DNA of 64,000 nucleotides from a virus: IMG/VR virus record IMGVR_UViG_3300020204_000007, positions 62,001 to 126,000 of that record; one strand, 5' to 3'. Shown piece by piece: positions 35,303 to 41,844 of this stretch (position 1 is its first letter; each line of letters starts with the position of its first letter). The notes under the pieces were generated by a model. It saw only the letters and a program-made list of their open reading frames with translations, ran no database searches and was not told where the DNA came from. The position numbers and the translations under genes were made by a program.

Positions 35303-35579
35303 TTTTAAACGCACTGCCGCAAAATTAAGATCTAATTATGTAAAAACAACAGCGTTTTCTCTTCTAAGTCATCCTGAGTTAAAAGAAGGCGAAATGGAAG
35401 AGCTATGGATGATGATAAATACTTGTACTTCATTTACAATTATTAAATATTTGTTTTTAAAACGACTGATTTCAGAATCGAAATGTGCTTCATTACTTGG
35501 TATCAGCAATTCCGATTTAATTTTTAAATATAATAAATATTTTAATCAGGAAATATATGAAAGCTATTTTGGAGTTTAA
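35295..35579 (+). CDS. Hypothetical protein (94 aa), possible HTH
   Basis: Begins MNSFKRTAAKLRSNYVKTTA. The segment LISESKCASLLGISNSDLIFKYNKYF looks like a weak helix-turn-helix. No known family. Overlaps the next gene by 23 bp. Confidence 0.55.
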   Translation: MNSFKRTAAKLRSNYVKTTAFSLLSHPELKEGEMEELWMMINTCTSFTIIKYLFLKRLISESKCASLLGISNSDLIFKYNKYFNQEIYESYFGV

Positions 35580-35802
35580 TCTTCCCGAAGACAGAAACGA
35601 ATATACAATGACAACTAGAGCGGTTGATATGTATATTGATTTAACTGAAATTGCAGATAAAATTCGTTCATTTGAAAAATATGGATTAGGAATCGATCCG
35701 CCCGATGAAGGCGTAGATGTAAAAGAATGGTGCAAAGAAATTTCTAAATTAGTTAATGAAATATGGTCTTTATCACATAAAAATACAAGAGATATAGAAT
35801 AA
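35557..35802 (+). CDS. Small acidic hypothetical protein (81 aa)
   Basis: Begins MKAILEFNLPEDRNEYTM and is helical and acidic. This pattern (a strand, ED, then a helix with LTEIADKIRSFEKYGL) is common in small phage proteins of unknown function. Overlaps the previous gene. Confidence 0.6.
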   Translation: MKAILEFNLPEDRNEYTMTTRAVDMYIDLTEIADKIRSFEKYGLGIDPPDEGVDVKEWCKEISKLVNEIWSLSHKNTRDIE

Positions 35803-35804
35803 TT

Positions 35805-36065
35805 ATGTCATTCACAGAAAAACATAGATATTCTTTATACGAAATCAGCTACGGCAGAAACGAATTATTTGAAACATTTTATATGTCTCAATTTCCAAAT
35901 AACCAAGAAATTTTTGATGCATTGTATCAAAACAAATTTTTTGGAAGCATGGCTCAATTTGATGAATATAAATTTGAAAGAATTGATGATAAATGGTTTA
36001 AACCAACTGTTCGAGTATTTTTAATAGAAGATTATCCAAGATTAATTTGGGAGATACGACCATGA
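35805..36065 (+). CDS. Hypothetical protein (86 aa)
   Basis: Unrecognised; rich in aromatic residues (YEISYGRNELFETFYMSQF). No membrane segment. Ends in an ATGA overlap. Confidence 0.55.
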   Translation: MSFTEKHRYSLYEISYGRNELFETFYMSQFPNNQEIFDALYQNKFFGSMAQFDEYKFERIDDKWFKPTVRVFLIEDYPRLIWEIRP

Positions 36066-36295
36066 GAGTTAGTTTATATGGCGGTCTTATTGCAGATCTT
36101 AAAAAATATACATATGAAATTGGATTTTCATTGTTCGAGTGGGGTTTGATTTATAAAAATACTAAAACAATAACAGTATTAGTTGTAGGACCATTTAGTT
36201 TACATATTTGTAATAACGAAGAACTGGAAAAAAAATTAGACGAAATGGTTTATAAAGATTTTGAAGGAGAAGACGATGCCACTAGTAGCAGCTAA
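36062..36295 (+). CDS. Hypothetical protein (77 aa)
   Basis: ATG 36062 (MRVSLYGGLIADLKKYTYE) fits the ATGA overlap and a GGGAGA ribosome-binding site. Beta-rich, unknown. The end overlaps the next gene by 20 bp. Confidence 0.57.
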   Translation: MRVSLYGGLIADLKKYTYEIGFSLFEWGLIYKNTKTITVLVVGPFSLHICNNEELEKKLDEMVYKDFEGEDDATSSS

Positions 36296-36578
36296 ATTAA
36301 AAGCCGCGATGAAGGCTAGATTATTGCAAGAATTTCAATCACAGTTTCAAGGAGATCAAGCAGAAAACAAAACTGCTGCGGCTTCTTGGGAAAAAATGTC
36401 TACGGCTATTTCTGCAATTGCAGAAGACATTGTGCTGGCTCTGCAAACAGATGCAGAAATTTTACCAGGAATAGCTGTTACAGTTAACCCAGGTATTCCA
36501 ACTGCAGGTTCTCCCGCAAGCCAAGTAACTGTTGGCCCTGGAACTGGTATGACAACTGCCCCTGCAAAAATAACTTGA
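36276..36578 (+). CDS. Small helical protein (100 aa) with Gly/Pro/Ala-rich tail
   Basis: ATG 36276 is preceded by AAGGAGA. A helical N-terminal part (AAKLKAAMKARLLQEFQSQF) is followed by a low-complexity tail (VTVNPGIPTAGSPASQVTVG). The layout suggests a virion protein of neck or baseplate type, but no family is certain. Confidence 0.6.
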   Translation: MPLVAAKLKAAMKARLLQEFQSQFQGDQAENKTAAASWEKMSTAISAIAEDIVLALQTDAEILPGIAVTVNPGIPTAGSPASQVTVGPGTGMTTAPAKIT

Positions 36579-36585
36579 GGTAATT

Positions 36586-36747
36586 ATGTTAGATTTTTTT
36601 GGAAAAAAGAAAAAAGAAATTGAAATTTTAAATAAAATAATTGATAAATTATCTTTTTTGTTAGTGCAAAAAGGGGTGAGTCCTGCAAAAGTTCAAGAAA
36701 TCATCACAAGTACTCGTAAAACAAACGAATTAAACAATGAAAAATAA
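36586..36747 (+). CDS. Small helical protein (53 aa)
   Basis: ATG 36586, TAA at 36745. Basic N-terminus (MLDFFGKKKKEIEILNKIID) then a hydrophobic helix (KLSFLLVQKGV). It overlaps the following gene by 11 bp. Unknown function. Confidence 0.58.
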   Translation: MLDFFGKKKKEIEILNKIIDKLSFLLVQKGVSPAKVQEIITSTRKTNELNNEK

Positions 36748-37099
36748 TGAAAAACTCTCAGATGCAGTTTCTGCGTTTGAAACATTCAAAAATTTATATC
36801 CGGAATTGTATTCTTCCGTCGTAAATGGAGCCGGCCCTGCTAAATACGGCAATGCAGTGCGTGATACATGGTTTTTAGGCTTCAGCGTCACCGATGCAGC
36901 AAATGTGCATGACTACCTATACAGTAAATATTGTGATGGCAAAAGATTTTCTAGAAAAGATGCCGATGATATTTTTTTAGAATTAATGCAACAAAAATTA
37001 TCTCAACAAAGTTTAATGTCTAGAGCCTTAAATACACCAATTATCTATGCGATTTGGTCTTCGGTAAGATTATGCGGTGCTCTTTTTTGGAAAAAATAA
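36737..37099 (+). CDS. Phospholipase-A2-like protein
   Basis: Residues 30-80 show NGAGPAKYG, then SVTDAANVHDYLYSKYCDG, then KDADDIFLEL. This is the layout of phage and parvovirus-type secretory phospholipase A2: a Gly-rich Ca-binding loop, a catalytic HD pair (H58, D59) and a later Asp (D76-D78). The C-terminal 30 residues include a hydrophobic helix (NTPIIYAIWSSVRLCGALFW) that may reach a membrane. It could act in entry or lysis. The Gly loop lacks the usual Cys, so activity is uncertain. Confidence 0.68.
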   Translation: MKNNEKLSDAVSAFETFKNLYPELYSSVVNGAGPAKYGNAVRDTWFLGFSVTDAANVHDYLYSKYCDGKRFSRKDADDIFLELMQQKLSQQSLMSRALNTPIIYAIWSSVRLCGALFWKK

Positions 37100-37516
37100 A
37101 TGGCTACGACAAGATTGTTTTCATTTCGTATTAATAATGTTGCATTCAAAAACATTCAGCCTTTTTTATTAGAAATTAATAAAGAAAAAATCAATCCAAT
37201 AGTTAAATTTTTTCATAAAATTTTTGGTATGCATGTTGAGCCAAGATATGTAATCAAATTTAAATATAAAGATCAAAATGATGATTTTAAATCAGATAAT
37301 ATCTTCTTTATAGACAAAGCAGAGGCAGAATATTGGTATAGTTTTATCTTTGATGCAGTTTTTTTAGAAAAGAATTTGACCGCAATGCCACCTAAAAAAC
37401 CCGCTCCGCCTGCGCCTAACCCAAAACCCAAAATAAAACCTTTAGAAAAATTAAATAAACCAGATCATTTGAAAGTTGTAAAAGATAATGACTCAAAAGA
37501 AGATCCCAAGGAATAA
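37100..37516 (+). CDS. Hypothetical protein with proline-rich tail (138 aa)
   Basis: A basic N-terminal domain (MATTRLFSFRINNVAFKNIQ) and a C-terminal Pro/Lys-rich linker (PPKKPAPPAPNPKPKIKPLE). Not recognised. It abuts the phospholipase-like gene and overlaps the next gene by 29 bp. Confidence 0.58.
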   Translation: MATTRLFSFRINNVAFKNIQPFLLEINKEKINPIVKFFHKIFGMHVEPRYVIKFKYKDQNDDFKSDNIFFIDKAEAEYWYSFIFDAVFLEKNLTAMPPKKPAPPAPNPKPKIKPLEKLNKPDHLKVVKDNDSKEDPKE

Positions 37517-37853
37517 AAGAGTTCATCATGCTAGCGGTTCTGTTAAATCTGTCTATAAAGAAGACGTTGCTGGTATGATACAAGATTATCAAGACTATAG
37601 GGAAAAGTCTAAACATACATATTTGTTCTACTCTGAACGAACAAAAACCGTAAAAGACCACTTATTTGCCACAGAGCTTTTATCTCTAAAAGAACTTGAG
37701 GATGTTGTGGATGAAGATTTTCTTAAATATTTAGTTTCCTGCGAAAACATTGTAGAGTTTTTATTACGTCGAATAGAAACTCTAGAAAAAAGTATTTTAC
37801 GTGTTCAATATGACTCGGAAGATGTTATACAAGAACTAATAGATGATATTTAA
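37488..37853 (+). CDS. Hypothetical protein, first of three related small proteins (121 aa)
   Basis: The C-terminal part DFLKYLVSCENIVEFLLRRI ... LEKSILRVQY ... IQELIDDI matches parts of the proteins at 38191 and 38577, which suggests old gene duplications. The N-terminus is basic. No known family. Confidence 0.6.
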   Translation: MTQKKIPRNKRVHHASGSVKSVYKEDVAGMIQDYQDYREKSKHTYLFYSERTKTVKDHLFATELLSLKELEDVVDEDFLKYLVSCENIVEFLLRRIETLEKSILRVQYDSEDVIQELIDDI

Positions 37854-37877
37854 CTACGCTCGCGGTAAAAAATAAAA

Positions 37878-38135
37878 ATGAAAACTCAAAACAACTATCT
37901 AGAATTACAACTAAATTTCTCAACCGAAGAAAAAAGAATCATCACGCAAATAGAAACCCTGCATAAACACAAATCACAAATGAACGATTACTTGCGTCTA
38001 AAAGTTGAGCAAGAAGATTGGCATGGCGTAGCTGATGCTGCTATGGACATCCGAGAAATTGTTGCAAAAATAACCACGCTACAGAGTGTCCTAGATGATT
38101 TGACAGTCGATAGTATGTCTAGCAAACAGAAATAG
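37878..38135 (+). CDS. Small helical hypothetical protein (85 aa)
   Basis: Two predicted helices (KRIITQIETLHKHKSQMNDY and VAKITTLQSVLDDLTVDSM). Acidic/basic mix, no motif. It precedes the duplicated leader sequence at 38130-38204. Confidence 0.55.
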   Translation: MKTQNNYLELQLNFSTEEKRIITQIETLHKHKSQMNDYLRLKVEQEDWHGVADAAMDIREIVAKITTLQSVLDDLTVDSMSSKQK

Positions 38136-38161
38136 GAACCATATAGTATGTCAAACCATAC
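38130..38161 (+). repeat. First copy of a duplicated translation-initiation region
   Basis: 32 bp identical to 38173-38204: both contain AATAGGAACC followed by TATAGTATGTCAAACCATAC. In this first copy the ATG (38148) opens a reading frame that stops after five codons (MSNHT, TAG). The second copy carries the true start of the following gene. Confidence 0.9.
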
Positions 38162-38172
38162 CTAGTGATCTA

Positions 38173-38204
38173 AAATAGGAACCATATAGTATGTCAAACC
38201 ATAC
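38173..38204 (+). repeat. Second copy of the duplicated initiation region, with true start
   Basis: Exact 32-bp copy of 38130-38161, starting 43 bp downstream of it. Here the ATG at 38191 continues as MSNHTDTPF, the N-terminus of the following gene. Confidence 0.9.
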
Positions 38205-38580
38205 TGACACACCATTTGCCATATTACAATCCGACTTAGATCCCTTTGTAGACGTATATGAACGTATGAACAAAGTATTATCTGTATATGTAATGGTACC
38301 TGTTCCCTTCGGTCACAGTGCCTTGACATATTTTGAAAATAACAACACACACAAAGTGATGATAGTTGATGCCGACGGCCGCGAAATTATAAGCCTACCG
38401 CGCAATATCCACAATTTGCCTGCTTCGTATTCGAACGAGGACATTTTGCGCTACTTTGTAGCTTGCGAAAACTTAGTGCCATTGCTCCTAGGCAGAATCA
38501 AACAACTAGAACAAATCTTATGTGATAGCAATAGCGATATAGCCAAACCCATTTTAGAAGAATTGGCAGAAAAATTATGA
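38191..38580 (+). CDS. Hypothetical protein, second of three related small proteins (129 aa)
   Basis: Begins MSNHTDTPFAILQSDLD. The segment DILRYFVACENLVPLLLGRI ... QLEQILCD ... ILEELAEKL parallels the C-termini of 37488 and 38577. ATG lies in the second copy of a duplicated leader. It overlaps the next ATG by 4 bp. Confidence 0.6.
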   Translation: MSNHTDTPFAILQSDLDPFVDVYERMNKVLSVYVMVPVPFGHSALTYFENNNTHKVMIVDADGREIISLPRNIHNLPASYSNEDILRYFVACENLVPLLLGRIKQLEQILCDSNSDIAKPILEELAEKL

Positions 38581-38918
38581 GCAGTCTAGAATACTATAAA
38601 CGCGCACTACAAGAAGTTCAAAGGTGTAGCAGCCCAATAGAACATGAGTCTCGCGGATATTGGTTTTATATGGAAGACCGTTCCGAAACTCCATCCGACG
38701 AGGACAAAATTGACATATATTGCGACCTATACATAGAACCCATCTTGACTATTGCGTGGACCGAACACAATCTAAATATGACTCGCTATATAATAGCTCT
38801 TCAGAATTTATCCCTTCCAGCATTGCGCCATATTATCTGCCTTGAAGATGCCCTTATGGGATTAACCACCGACGAATTTAAAGATAAACTAATAAAAGAA
38901 CTAGCCGAAGATGTATGA
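38577..38918 (+). CDS. Hypothetical protein, third of three related small proteins (113 aa)
   Basis: Begins MSSLEYYKRALQEVQRCSSP. Related to the two proteins before it through MTRYIIALQNLSLPALRHII ... LEDALMG ... LIKELAEDV. Overlaps the previous and next genes by 4-8 bp. Function unknown. Confidence 0.58.
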   Translation: MSSLEYYKRALQEVQRCSSPIEHESRGYWFYMEDRSETPSDEDKIDIYCDLYIEPILTIAWTEHNLNMTRYIIALQNLSLPALRHIICLEDALMGLTTDEFKDKLIKELAEDV

Positions 38919-39114
38919 CGCTCTAATAGAAATTATTAAGCAGCGTAAAACTAAAGTTATTGGCATACACGACCTGGAAAGAGCAGCCAATCTACCAAAA
39001 GATTCTTTAGACGACGACTCATTGGCGGAATTATGTCGTCAACTCCGCGAAGAACATGTTATTGCATATGTACAAGGAAAAGGATTGTTTAAACATATAA
39101 GGATAACGGAATGA
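38911..39114 (+). CDS. Small winged-helix-like protein (67 aa)
   Basis: A compact sequence with LERAANLPKDSLDDDSLAEL followed by a helix and VIAYVQGKGLFKHIRI, which resembles a small winged-helix domain. No catalytic residues. ATGA-coupled with the microprotein at 39111. Confidence 0.58.
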   Translation: MYDALIEIIKQRKTKVIGIHDLERAANLPKDSLDDDSLAELCRQLREEHVIAYVQGKGLFKHIRITE

Positions 39115-39173
39115 GCGGAGAACTTTTTTTGATCCTAATCGTTGTATTTATCATTGTTGCGGTCATTGGGTAA
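39111..39173 (+). CDS. Single-transmembrane microprotein (20 aa)
   Basis: ATG 39111 overlaps the previous stop. The peptide is essentially one hydrophobic helix (LFLILIVVFIIVAVIG). Too short for homology; listed as likely translated because it is coupled and followed after 3 bp by another small gene. Confidence 0.48.
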   Translation: MSGELFLILIVVFIIVAVIG

Positions 39174-39176
39174 TAT

Positions 39177-39299
39177 ATGGAAAGGCTCATAGTAATTCCA
39201 ATAGAGTTTGGAATTTATGTTACGGCTGTAGTTGCTCTAAAAATATTAGAGTGTCCATTTAAAATTGAAGATTTAAGGTTTGAACAATGGCAAGATTAA
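39177..39299 (+). CDS. Small membrane protein (40 aa)
   Basis: Begins MERLIVIPIEFGIYVTAVVA with one hydrophobic segment, then ECPFKIEDLRFEQWQD. It overlaps the start of the lipoprotein gene at 39287. Possibly a membrane partner of the lipoprotein; not recognised. Confidence 0.52.
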   Translation: MERLIVIPIEFGIYVTAVVALKILECPFKIEDLRFEQWQD

Positions 39300-39757
39300 G
39301 CGTTCTATTATTGTTGGTAATGTGTACGGCTTCGTGTTTGTCGTTGCGCCCTCCTATGTATTACACCGACGCTCGCTTGCAGGCAGAAATTTCTAACTTT
39401 TTTCAAGACTGTTTAGGATATTTTCATAGGGCGCAATGTATGCCCGAAGTGAATGTAGAAGTTAAAGTAGTTGATTTGCCCGATACTACATTAGGCATTT
39501 GTACTATCTATCCGGATAATTCTTTGAAAATTAAAATCGACAGCTCGGTAGTGGATTCTCCTTTAAGGAAGTTGGTTGTATATCACGAGCTAATGCATTG
39601 TGTTTTTGATGTAGAGCATTATGACGACGATATTGACATTATGAACAAAGATGCAACGAACGATGAAGAAATCATCAAACATTTTAATTATTATTTACAG
39701 AAATCTTTTACTAGAATTCGTATGGAAATGTTTCAACGAATGCTAAAAAAGAAATAA
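39287..39757 (+). CDS. Lipoprotein with zinc metalloprotease motif
   Basis: The signal sequence ends in a lipobox (VMCTASC, Cys17 as lipid site). Residues 100-119 read HELMHCVFDVEHYDDDIDIM, a zinc-protease HExxH (H100, E101, H104) with an additional His at 111. Length 156. A second lipoprotein with the same HELxHC...H pattern occurs at 60806. It probably sits in the cell envelope during infection. Its substrate and whether it is catalytically active are unknown. Confidence 0.77.
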   Translation: MARLSVLLLLVMCTASCLSLRPPMYYTDARLQAEISNFFQDCLGYFHRAQCMPEVNVEVKVVDLPDTTLGICTIYPDNSLKIKIDSSVVDSPLRKLVVYHELMHCVFDVEHYDDDIDIMNKDATNDEEIIKHFNYYLQKSFTRIRMEMFQRMLKKK

Positions 39758-39858
39758 TAATATTTGGGTCGCTATGTTTGGGGGTAATATCCTGCCCCTT
39801 GCTCTTTGAAAATATTATATACCGATTACCCAGGCCCCCCGACTGCCTAAATATTTTG

Positions 39859-40102
39859 CACTGTCCAACTTTTTTACACTGTCCAAGGTTTTTACACTGT
39901 ATAGTTTGTGTACAGTTGTACAACTTTTATACACTGTCGAATGTTTATACACACTGTATAACACCTATACACTGTACAATCCTTAGCCGCCTAAAAATTG
40001 GCCGGGGGTGTCGAAATTTTATACAGGAAAAATCGACCGCCGAGGGTGTAAAAACTTTATACACTGTGTCGAAATTTTAGTCGGCTAATTTTTGGACACT
40101 GT
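39859..40102. repeat. CACTGT iteron-like repeat array (possible replication or control region)
   Basis: Eight copies of CACTGT start at 39859, 39877, 39895, 39932, 39952, 39970, 40062 and 40097. Most sit in a longer unit like TTTTTACACTGTCCAAGG. Several are spaced 18-20 bp apart, about two helical turns. GTGTCGAAATTTTA is also directly repeated (40008 and 40067). The stretch 39758-40121 has no credible gene. Iterons of this sort mark replication origins or multi-site protein binding; no replication gene adjoins it here. Confidence 0.8.
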
Positions 40103-40121
40103 TTATTTTTTAAACACCCCC

Positions 40122-40139
40122 TTGGCACGGTTTTTGCTA
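40122..40139 (+). promoter_or_regulatory. Sigma-54-type promoter element 1
   Basis: TTGGCACGGTTTTTGCTA matches the -24/-12 consensus YTGGCACG-N4-TTGCW exactly, with GG-N10-GC spacing. It lies 104 bp upstream of the first GC-rich cassette gene. Confidence 0.8.
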
Positions 40140-40165
40140 CAGCAAATTGCGTGCCATTGCACGGG

Positions 40166-40195
40166 TTTAAGTTTACCAATAGCGGTTGCCGATAA
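40166..40195 (+). promoter_or_regulatory. Class A cassette element (TTAAGTTT-N13-GCCGATAA)
   Basis: The two boxes TTAAGTTT and GCCGATAA are separated by 13 bp. The right box equals the sigma-28 -10 consensus. The same arrangement recurs at five other cassettes. A 9-bp hairpin and the start codon follow. Confidence 0.8.
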
Positions 40196-40200
40196 ATATA

Positions 40201-40226
40201 TTGTAAGGAGCGAGTGTTCCTTACAA
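40201..40226 (+). promoter_or_regulatory. 5' leader hairpin of the first cassette
   Basis: TTGTAAGGA and TCCTTACAA form a perfect 9-bp stem with an 8-nt loop, directly after the class A element and upstream of the TCGGAGG ribosome-binding site. Leaders of other cassettes have different bases but the same stem. Confidence 0.8.
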
Positions 40227-40243
40227 AACATCGGAGGTTTACC

Positions 40244-40672
40244 ATGGCAAAAATTGCTCGCTACGCTGGCCGGGAGTTGCAAATCGTAAACGCAGTAATT
40301 GCCGCTTTTGGCGGCAAGGAAATTTGGAACCAGGATTTAGCATCCTGGCTCCGCAGCCAGTTTCCCGACGTGCTCGGCGGCACCCGCGCCGCCGAAAATT
40401 TCCTGGAAGCCGTCGGCATGGCGGATTTTGCCAGCGCCCACTCCCGCACCGGCAAGCCCCGCACCCTCGGATACGCCGCATTCCGCGGCGTGCGCCGCCA
40501 CCGGGCTGGCGAGCCTGCCCACACCGAGCCTCGCGCTCGGTACTGGGTTATTCCCAGTCGACCCTACACCGCCCTGCTTACTAAGCAGGAAGTATTCGCC
40601 CGCCTAGGGGCAGCCGTGCCACGGCCGCTCCCCACCAAGGAGCGCACCACACCCTACCACAAGGTAGGGTAA
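40244..40672 (+). CDS. GC-rich cassette protein 1, possible winged-helix (142 aa)
   Basis: ATG 40244 follows GGAGG. Codon usage is strikingly GC-rich compared with the AT-rich genome. The N-terminus ELQIVNAVIAAFGGKEIWN ... DLASWLRSQFPDVLGGTRAA ... FLEAVGMADF shares a pattern with the cassette proteins at 42457 and 43494 (helix, N..L, small turn, GRA), suggesting a common winged-helix-like fold. C-terminal part is Pro/Arg-rich. Function unknown. Confidence 0.68.
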   Translation: MAKIARYAGRELQIVNAVIAAFGGKEIWNQDLASWLRSQFPDVLGGTRAAENFLEAVGMADFASAHSRTGKPRTLGYAAFRGVRRHRAGEPAHTEPRARYWVIPSRPYTALLTKQEVFARLGAAVPRPLPTKERTTPYHKVG

Positions 40673-40678
40673 TCCCGC

Positions 40679-40770
40679 GGGGGGCGCAAGCCCCCAACAC
40701 TCCCCCACATTTTAGTGGCTACGGGGGACGTAGCATCCACACCCAACGGGGGTACAGCCCCCACAGGAGG
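40679..40770 (+). ncRNA. Repeated multi-hairpin leader RNA, copy 1
   Basis: Between two cassette genes lie four successive stems: GGGGGC-GCAA-GCCCCC (GNRA tetraloop), CCAC/GTGG, GCTACG/CGTAGC and GGGGG/CCCCC, ending in the ribosome-binding site. A second copy at 40963-41025 keeps the last three stems with compensating base changes. Probably a cis-acting regulator or mRNA-stability element. Confidence 0.75.
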
Positions 40771-40775
40771 TTTCC

Positions 40776-40946
40776 ATGTCCAACAACCAACGCTCCATCC
40801 TGTCCGCACCCAACCCTTTCGACCCATCCAACGACTGGGTGGACGAGTGGGATATGCCCACCGACCCCTACGAACTCCTGGACCGGGAGTACCGTAGGGA
40901 GGAAGCCCTCGAACTCGCTAAGGAACGAAAATACGGAAGGGGGTAA
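40776..40946 (+). CDS. Small GC-rich cassette protein (56 aa)
   Basis: Preceded by CACAGGAGG; ATG 40776, TAA 40944-40946. Begins MSNNQRSILSAPNPFDPSND, then acidic/basic WVDEWDMPTDPYELLDREYR. No family known. It shares its start MSNN and leader with the next gene, suggesting duplication of a leader-gene unit. Confidence 0.68.
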   Translation: MSNNQRSILSAPNPFDPSNDWVDEWDMPTDPYELLDREYRREEALELAKERKYGRG

Positions 40947-40962
40947 TACCCCTCCGCTCCCA

Positions 40963-41025
40963 CCACATTTAGTGGCTCGGTGGGACGAGCAAAACAACCA
41001 ACGGGGGCTCCGCCCCCACAGGAGG
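40963..41025 (+). ncRNA. Repeated multi-hairpin leader RNA, copy 2
   Basis: CCAC/GTGG, then GCTCG/CGAGC (40975-40990), then GGGGGC/GCCCCC (41003-41017), ending with ACAGGAGG. Stem bases differ from copy 1 (e.g. GCTACG became GCTCG and the partner changed with it), so pairing is conserved while sequence is not. Confidence 0.75.
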
Positions 41026-41030
41026 ATACT

Positions 41031-41285
41031 ATGTCCAACAACAACTCCATCCTCGTTTACCGCGCATATGCCACCGAGGGCGTCCATGCCCTCGTGTTGG
41101 CGAGCACTGCTCGCTCGTTCCACCCCGACGAGGTCGGGTGCTACCGACGGGAGGTGGATGTCCTCCTCCCCTGCGGGCGGCGGGTAACCGCCCGCAAGGA
41201 GGCCGGGTTCGACGGCCTCGGCTCCGGCCAATACTCGGGGTGGGGCATCCCCGAGGAGGACGGGGGTTACCACCTGCAATGGTAG
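41031..41285 (+). CDS. GC-rich cassette protein (84 aa)
   Basis: Begins MSNNNSILVYRAYATEGVHA. Later residues are Arg/Gly/Asp-rich (DVLLPCGRRVTARKEAGFDG). GC-rich codons. Last gene of the first cassette operon; a strong terminator follows. Unknown function. Confidence 0.68.
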   Translation: MSNNNSILVYRAYATEGVHALVLASTARSFHPDEVGCYRREVDVLLPCGRRVTARKEAGFDGLGSGQYSGWGIPEEDGGYHLQW

Positions 41286-41290
41286 TCCCA

Positions 41291-41319
41291 CGGGGGGGTA
41301 ACCCCCCCATCCTTTTTTT
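41291..41319 (+). terminator. Strong GC-rich terminator of cassette operon 1
   Basis: GGGGGGG-TAA-CCCCCCC stem (41292-41308) followed by ATCC and seven T. Confidence 0.93.
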
Positions 41320-41348
41320 ACTACTGGATAACAGAGCTCTGTTATTAC

Positions 41349-41366
41349 TTGGCACAGTTATTGCTT
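41349..41366 (+). promoter_or_regulatory. Sigma-54-like element 2
   Basis: TTGGCACAGTTATTGCTT, with GG-N10-GC spacing, 5 bp after the palindrome AACAGAGCTCTGTT (41330-41343). Confidence 0.7.
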
Positions 41367-41396
41367 ATTGTTCCTTTAACAGAATTCTGTTATTAC

Positions 41397-41432
41397 TTGG
41401 CACATAACTTGCTATAGCAACAACTATGCCAA
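41397..41432 (+). promoter_or_regulatory. Sigma-54-like element 3 inside a 36-bp near-palindrome
   Basis: The left half TTGGCACATAACTTGCTA is a sigma-54-like box. The right half, read on the other strand, is TTGGCATAGTTGTTGCTA, a second such box facing back. The centre TTGCTATAGCAA is a perfect palindrome. Preceded by AACAGAATTCTGTT. Confidence 0.72.
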
Positions 41433-41450
41433 TGGAATCTGTTATTTAAA

Positions 41451-41480
41451 TTTAAGTTTACCGTTAGTGGATACCGATAA
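41451..41480 (+). promoter_or_regulatory. Class A cassette element, cassette 2
   Basis: TTAAGTTT (41452) and ACCGATAA (41473) with 13 bp between them. Confidence 0.8.
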
Positions 41481-41486
41481 ATATTA

Positions 41487-41506
41487 TGTAGGAAATAACT
41501 CCTACA
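41487..41506 (+). promoter_or_regulatory. 5' leader hairpin, cassette 2
   Basis: TGTAGGA-AATAAC-TCCTACA, a 7-bp stem directly after the class A element and before the GAAAGGG ribosome-binding site. Confidence 0.78.
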
Positions 41507-41525
41507 AACATCGAAAGGGTTTACC

Positions 41526-41777
41526 ATGGGAAACATTTTCGCTGCCGAAAAATTCGCGAAGCAATGCACCGCATTGGATAGCTGCGGAGTGGAATATTGC
41601 AGGGGGGTGGTTGTCCTCCGCTACGGGGGGACACTTGGGATAATGTTTCCCGATGGTTCCTGCGCATTTGTCGAGGTGGTGCATGGCGACGAGGATGTGG
41701 CCGACCAGCTCCGAATCGAGGTGGATACGCCCTTCGGCAGTAGCGTCCACTACCGATGGATGGACGAGGCGGGGTAA
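41526..41777 (+). CDS. GC-rich cassette 2 protein (83 aa)
   Basis: ATG 41526, with GAAAGGG upstream. Begins MGNIFAAEKFAKQCTALDSC. Beta-rich middle (VVVLRYGGTLGIMFPDGSCA). Its TAA stop is the loop of the terminator stem, a compact arrangement. Not recognised. Confidence 0.68.
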   Translation: MGNIFAAEKFAKQCTALDSCGVEYCRGVVVLRYGGTLGIMFPDGSCAFVEVVHGDEDVADQLRIEVDTPFGSSVHYRWMDEAG

Positions 41778-41798
41778 CCCCCCCCGCCTTCCTTTTTT
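41768..41798 (+). terminator. Terminator of cassette 2, loop contains the stop codon
   Basis: GGCGGGG (41768-41774) and CCCCGCC (41782-41788) pair, followed by TTCCTTTTTT. The TAA stop codon at 41775-41777 lies in the loop. Confidence 0.9.
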
Positions 41799-41826
41799 GT
41801 TCACCTTAACAGAGCTCTGTTATTAC

Positions 41827-41844
41827 TTGGCACAGTTGTTGCTT
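41827..41844 (+). promoter_or_regulatory. Sigma-54-like element 4
   Basis: TTGGCACAGTTGTTGCTT, GG-N10-GC, 5 bp after AACAGAGCTCTGTT (41808-41821). Confidence 0.7.

Noticed and set aside
39859-39975. CRISPR array at the CACTGT repeats
   Set aside because: Repeat units are too short and degenerate, spacers are not uniform unique sequences, and no cas genes are near.
40239-41407. Several long open frames on both strands across the GC-rich cassettes (for example a 190-codon minus-strand frame at 40719-41291)
   Set aside because: High G/C content removes stop codons by chance. Only the plus-strand frames have ribosome-binding sites, cassette promoters and terminators.
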